Virus record (IMG/VR): IMGVR_UViG_3300029911_000104
Location: 1-32,332 of that record
Origin: a virus
Direction: 5' to 3' (one strand)
Length of the DNA: 32,332 bases
Under the pieces are notes generated by a model. That model was not told the origin of the DNA and made no database searches. It worked only from the letters and a program-made list of their open reading frames with translations. Every line of letters starts with the position of its first letter. Position 1 is the stretch's first letter. The position numbers were made by a program, and so were the translations under genes. This document shows, one piece after another, positions 29,408 to 32,332 of this stretch.

Positions 29408-30076
29408 ATGCTCCAGACACTCGTCAACGCGAACTTCATCGGCAACCAGGGTGGCGGCTTCGAGCCCCAGCGCGTCAACGCCATCATCATGGCCATCGCC
29501 AACACGTCGCAGAACAACTTCGACGAGCTCCAGCTCTCGTTCACCCGCTTCGACATCCCCACCCCGCTGGGCGACTCCAGCGTCGTGGCGGTCCAGCGCG
29601 GCCTCACCGCCAAGCACTTCGCGGGCAACGTCTCGTACTCCGGCCTCTCGGTCGACTACGAGGATTACGTCGATCAGGCGACAGCCGAGATTCTGCTCAA
29701 CTGGCGTCAGCAGGTCTACAACCCCCAGACCAAGCAGCTCGGGCCCGCGTCGCAGTACAAGCGCAACGCCCAGGTCCTCTTCACGTCCCCCGGGGGGCTC
29801 ATCCTCCGCAAGCTTAACATTCTGGGCATGTTCCCCCTGTCCGTGAAGATCGGCCCGCAGGCCGACACCCAGACGGACGGCCTCTCGATGATTAACTGCC
29901 AGTTTCAGTACGACGAGTGCACGCCGGGCGACGGCTTCAGCACCACGAACTGGGCGCAGCTCGCGGGCTCCCAGATCGCCGTCGGCGGCTTCCTCACCGG
30001 CAGCGCGGGCCTCGGCCTCAGCGCCACCGTGCAGGCGGGCGTCAGCGGGACCGCAGGAACCGGATTCAACGCGTAA
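29408..30076 (+). CDS. Tail tube protein
   Basis: 222 residues, 10 nt after the sheath stop, the canonical sheath-tube order. It has the T4 gp19-like pattern: FDIPTPLGDSS, then VSYSGLSVDYEDYVDQATAE, LLNWRQQVYNPQTKQLGPAS, QYKRNAQVLFTSPGG and LNILGMFPLSVKIG. These are the strands of the tube beta-barrel and the conserved W...VY and YK positions. The C-terminal ~50 residues are Gly/Ala/Ser-rich and probably flexible. It forms the inner rigid channel of the tail. Confidence 0.9.
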   Translation: MLQTLVNANFIGNQGGGFEPQRVNAIIMAIANTSQNNFDELQLSFTRFDIPTPLGDSSVVAVQRGLTAKHFAGNVSYSGLSVDYEDYVDQATAEILLNWRQQVYNPQTKQLGPASQYKRNAQVLFTSPGGLILRKLNILGMFPLSVKIGPQADTQTDGLSMINCQFQYDECTPGDGFSTTNWAQLAGSQIAVGGFLTGSAGLGLSATVQAGVSGTAGTGFNA

Positions 30077-30085
30077 CGTTACGCG
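30070..30085 (+). repeat. 16-bp perfect palindrome over the tube-gene stop
   Basis: CGCGTAACGTTACGCG is its own reverse complement and contains the stop TAA (30074-30076). It begins the 48-nt gap before the next tail gene and could bind a dimeric protein or form a short hairpin. Confidence 0.7.
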
Positions 30086-30124
30086 AGCCTTCCCCCAAAC
30101 TGGGCCCGTGCCCAAGGTTGATAA

Positions 30125-30913
30125 ATGGACATCGAGCACATCGACACCACGCTGCCCTCCCAGGGCGTCTGGTACGGCGACAGGGTCCCCGGAGGCAAGA
30201 TCGGCCTCCGCGAGACCACCGTGCGCGAGGACCTGTTCCTCGCCTCCCCGCTGCTCACCGTCACCGAGAAGCTCAACAAGATCGTCTCGGCGTGCGCGAG
30301 GTTTCCCACCCCCGAGCCCGTCGACCTGCTGCCCACGGATCGCATGGCCATCATGCTGTTCCTGCGGAGCATCACCTACGGCCCCAAGTACGAGTTCTCC
30401 TACTCGTGCAACTGCCGCGCCCGCAACAACGTGCAGGTGGACTTCGCGTCGGGCCAGATCGCCGAGCGGACCCCGGAGACCATCGTGTCCGAGAACCCGG
30501 ACATCGGGTCGCTCGCCGAGCCGTTCACCACGACGCTGCCGAAGTCCAAGAGGGTCGTCGCGTTCCGCCACCTCCGCGTGTCGGATGACGAGGTCGTGAC
30601 CAAGCGGATCAAGACGGACAAGATTCTGGAGCAGCTCAGGACGGCCAACCCGCAGATCGACCTCGCGTCGGTCGTTCGCCTCGGGCAGCAGATCGTCTCC
30701 GTAGACGGCACCACGAACATCGTGGGCCGAGAGAAGGACGACTTCATCCTCGGCCTGCCCTCGATGGACCGCAAGCACATCGAGAGGTTCCTCGGGAAGT
30801 ACGAGACCGGAATCGACATGGGGGTGCCCCACACCTGCCCCAACTGCGGAAGCGAGAATCGAGTGGCGCTGCCCATCTCGTTGGACTTCTTTCGCGGCGA
30901 GTCCGGTGTCTGA
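30125..30913 (+). CDS. T4-type baseplate/tail assembly protein (gp26-like)
   Basis: 262 residues; AAGG 9-10 nt upstream. The middle shows the T4_baseplate family layout: TVREDLFLASPLLTVTEKLN, then DLLPTDRMAIMLFLRSITYG, YEFSYSCNCRARN and a VDFASGQI strand. The end has a CPNCGSENR pair and LPISLDFFRGES, as in gp26-like proteins where Cys pairs probably bind zinc. These proteins act in baseplate hub assembly, and homologues usually sit just before the tape measure gene, as here. It overlaps the next gene by 8 nt. Confidence 0.75.
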   Translation: MDIEHIDTTLPSQGVWYGDRVPGGKIGLRETTVREDLFLASPLLTVTEKLNKIVSACARFPTPEPVDLLPTDRMAIMLFLRSITYGPKYEFSYSCNCRARNNVQVDFASGQIAERTPETIVSENPDIGSLAEPFTTTLPKSKRVVAFRHLRVSDDEVVTKRIKTDKILEQLRTANPQIDLASVVRLGQQIVSVDGTTNIVGREKDDFILGLPSMDRKHIERFLGKYETGIDMGVPHTCPNCGSENRVALPISLDFFRGESGV

Positions 30914-31118
30914 GGACCGGCTGATCGAGATGATGACCGTCATCGCCAAGTTCGGCGGGGGCGGGTTCCCCATCGGGCACCTAGAGAACATCTCCCAGCG
31001 GAGGCTGCTGGCACATTTCAGGAAACTTGAGAAGATCGCTGAGGACGAGACGAAGGAGCGCAAGAAGCAGGTCGCCCGCCAGTCGGGGTCGGCCAGCCGC
31101 AGCGGAAGGCGAAGGTAG
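30906..31118 (+). CDS. Small tail assembly chaperone-like protein
   Basis: 70 residues from GTG 30906, inside the end of the previous gene. The product has one helical segment (SEDRLIEMMTVIAKFGGGGF, then SQRRLLAHFRKLEKIAEDET) and a basic tail (SGSASRSGRRR). It lies directly upstream of the tape measure gene, the usual place of the second tail chaperone. It could be translated by coupling or by a +1 shift from the upstream frame at GTC TGA. Confidence 0.65.
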   Translation: MSEDRLIEMMTVIAKFGGGGFPIGHLENISQRRLLAHFRKLEKIAEDETKERKKQVARQSGSASRSGRRR

Positions 31119-31121
31119 GCC

Positions 31122-32332
31122 ATGAACGACTACACCCAGCAGGCGCTCAAGTTCATCGTGCAGGGCGAGGACGCGCTCTCGCCGGTCCTCAAGAGGGTCG
31201 TCAAGAACTACGGGAGCCTCACCGACCAGATCGAGGAGTCCAACAAGGCCGTCCACAGGTCGGTCAAGAAATCCCTCACAGCCGTGGCCGACCTCGTCGA
31301 GCAGCTGACGGACGTGCCCGACGTCGCGTCCCAGATGATCCGGGACCTCAACAAGGCCCTCAAGGGCATGAGGCCCATCGTGGTCCCCGTCTCGCTGAAA
31401 ATGGGGGGCGGAAGCGCCATCGACGATGCCCTCAACGCGCTGTCCGGCAGCAAGAAGGCCATCTCGAAGCTGCCGCACTTCGCGGGCGGCGGTCGCGTCC
31501 CGCAGGCCAACCTGCCCCCGTCCCTCCGGCCCAACGCGAAGGATGGAACGCTGGCCGTGCTGTCGCAGGGCGAGAGGGTCATTCCTGCCGATGCCGGTAA
31601 GCTGTACCCGAAGATCAGCTACGCGGGCGGCGGCGGCAACGCGAGCAAGCAGGAGATCAACGAGACGGTCGCCGCCCTGCTCAACGCGAGCAAGGCCACG
31701 GGCAGGCTGTCGAGCATCGCATCGCTCGGGCTGGACCCCAAGGGGCCCAAGATGTACGCGCAGTCCATCAGGGAGCTCATCGCCACCCAGAAGGAGCTCA
31801 AGAGGCAGATCGACGTCCTTGACATCGAGTCCAAGGCGAAGCTCGTCCCCTTCTACAAAAAAGCGCAGGACGCCGTCGACCAGTACAACGACAGCGTCAA
31901 GAGCGCCGCCAAGTCCGAGGACGGGATGCTGGGCGAGATCGCCCGCAACACCAAGTTCCTCGCCCTGTCCAAGATCGTGGACAACGTGTTCGGCAGGGGC
32001 GAGCAGGGGCTCTCCAAGGTCGGCGCGGGAAGGGCGAACTACCAGGGATTCATCGAGTACGTCAACGCCACCAACCAGATCAGCGACCTGACGCGGTTCG
32101 GCGGACTGGTGGGCGTCAAGCGGAGCCTCGTCGGCGTGTCCAAGGGTGCCGGAACCTCCCTCGACGCCGTCGGCGAGGCGTACTACAACCTCATGCAGAT
32201 GGGGGGCACGAACCCAGCGCAGGTCATGGCCCTCAGCGGTCTGGCCGCGCAGCGGAAGATGGCGACCGGCGAGGACATGTCGGTCGCGGCGGAGTCCGTC
32301 CGCAGGCAGATGAGCCTCTACGGCATGTCGGC
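31122..32332 (+). CDS. Tail tape measure protein, N-terminal part (3' end outside window)
   Basis: ATG 31122, 3 nt after the previous stop; the frame stays open for 403 codons to the window edge. The N-terminal ~120 residues are coiled-coil-like (YTQQALKFIVQGEDALSPVL, LTDQIEESNKAVHRSVKKSL). Residues ~118-160 carry a Gly-rich segment with the phrase DGTLAVLSQGERVIPA, a motif usually found near the C-terminus of tape measure proteins. A long helical region follows (LIATQKELKRQIDVLDIESK). Tape measures set tail length and are ejected into the host. Placement after sheath, tube and chaperones strongly supports the call. Confidence 0.85.
   Translation, partial: MNDYTQQALKFIVQGEDALSPVLKRVVKNYGSLTDQIEESNKAVHRSVKKSLTAVADLVEQLTDVPDVASQMIRDLNKALKGMRPIVVPVSLKMGGGSAIDDALNALSGSKKAISKLPHFAGGGRVPQANLPPSLRPNAKDGTLAVLSQGERVIPADAGKLYPKISYAGGGGNASKQEINETVAALLNASKATGRLSSIASLGLDPKGPKMYAQSIRELIATQKELKRQIDVLDIESKAKLVPFYKKAQDAVDQYNDSVKSAAKSEDGMLGEIARNTKFLALSKIVDNVFGRGEQGLSKVGAGRANYQGFIEYVNATNQISDLTRFGGLVGVKRSLVGVSKGAGTSLDAVGEAYYNLMQMGGTNPAQVMALSGLAAQRKMATGEDMSVAAESVRRQMSLYGMS

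Noticed and set aside
1-32332. tRNA or rRNA genes
   Set aside because: No cloverleaf-like or rRNA-like sequence was noticed by eye; CCA endings in the 36-bp array lack any tRNA-sized structure. A tRNA scan would settle it.

Overview
The window is part of the late (virion) region of a GC-rich, contractile-tailed (myovirus-type) bacteriophage genome. The evidence is the ordered set of prohead protease, major capsid protein, neck/head-tail joining proteins, tail sheath, tail tube, T4-baseplate-type protein and the start of a tape measure gene. Almost every gene is on the + strand. Several -10 elements have the form TANNNT and sit only 6-10 nt before an ATG that has no Shine-Dalgarno, which suggests a host that tolerates leaderless mRNAs (for example Deinococcota or Actinobacteriota). 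Two lipoproteins point to an exported-protein pathway. The host cannot be fixed from this sequence.

Layout. (1) 1-5054 is an accessory region: the end of one pentapeptide-repeat protein, a frameshifted relic of the N-terminal domain of the same family, an orphan helix-hairpin-helix protein resembling the C-terminal part of IS110-type transposases, a second pentapeptide protein with 38 uninterrupted repeats, and several small genes. It also holds duplicated promoter/leader cassettes and a perfect 44-bp direct repeat. (2) 5055-6182: a small gene, a lipoprotein and a 31-residue membrane peptide, closed by a clear terminator. (3) 6307-13289: four virion-surface or fibre-like proteins, including a 1541-residue protein whose C-terminal module recurs as a separate gene. 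(4) 13340-18603: a small gene, a 1063-residue prohead protease with a very long C-terminal extension, and the capsid protein, closed by a terminator. (5) 18736-21085: a cassette of lipoprotein, zinc protein, small membrane protein, alpha/beta hydrolase and papain-like protein. (6) 21143-22513: an unknown gene, a non-coding 36-bp tandem array directly behind a promoter, and a zinc-ribbon gene. (7) 22523-26282: neck and structural genes. (8) 26279-26659: the only minus-strand gene, holin-like. (9) 26766-32332: small gene, sheath, tube, baseplate/chaperone pair and tape measure (cut by the window end).

The most unusual features are the 36-bp array at 21783-22220, which keeps perfect phase over about 430 bp with no indel and has invariant GAACCA boxes alternating with GAGCCA-like boxes, and a 16-bp sequence (GCGGACACGACGGGCA) found seven times exactly, in both orientations and nearly always between genes close to promoters. 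Together they suggest a phage-specific regulatory or DNA-recognition system that has not been named here.
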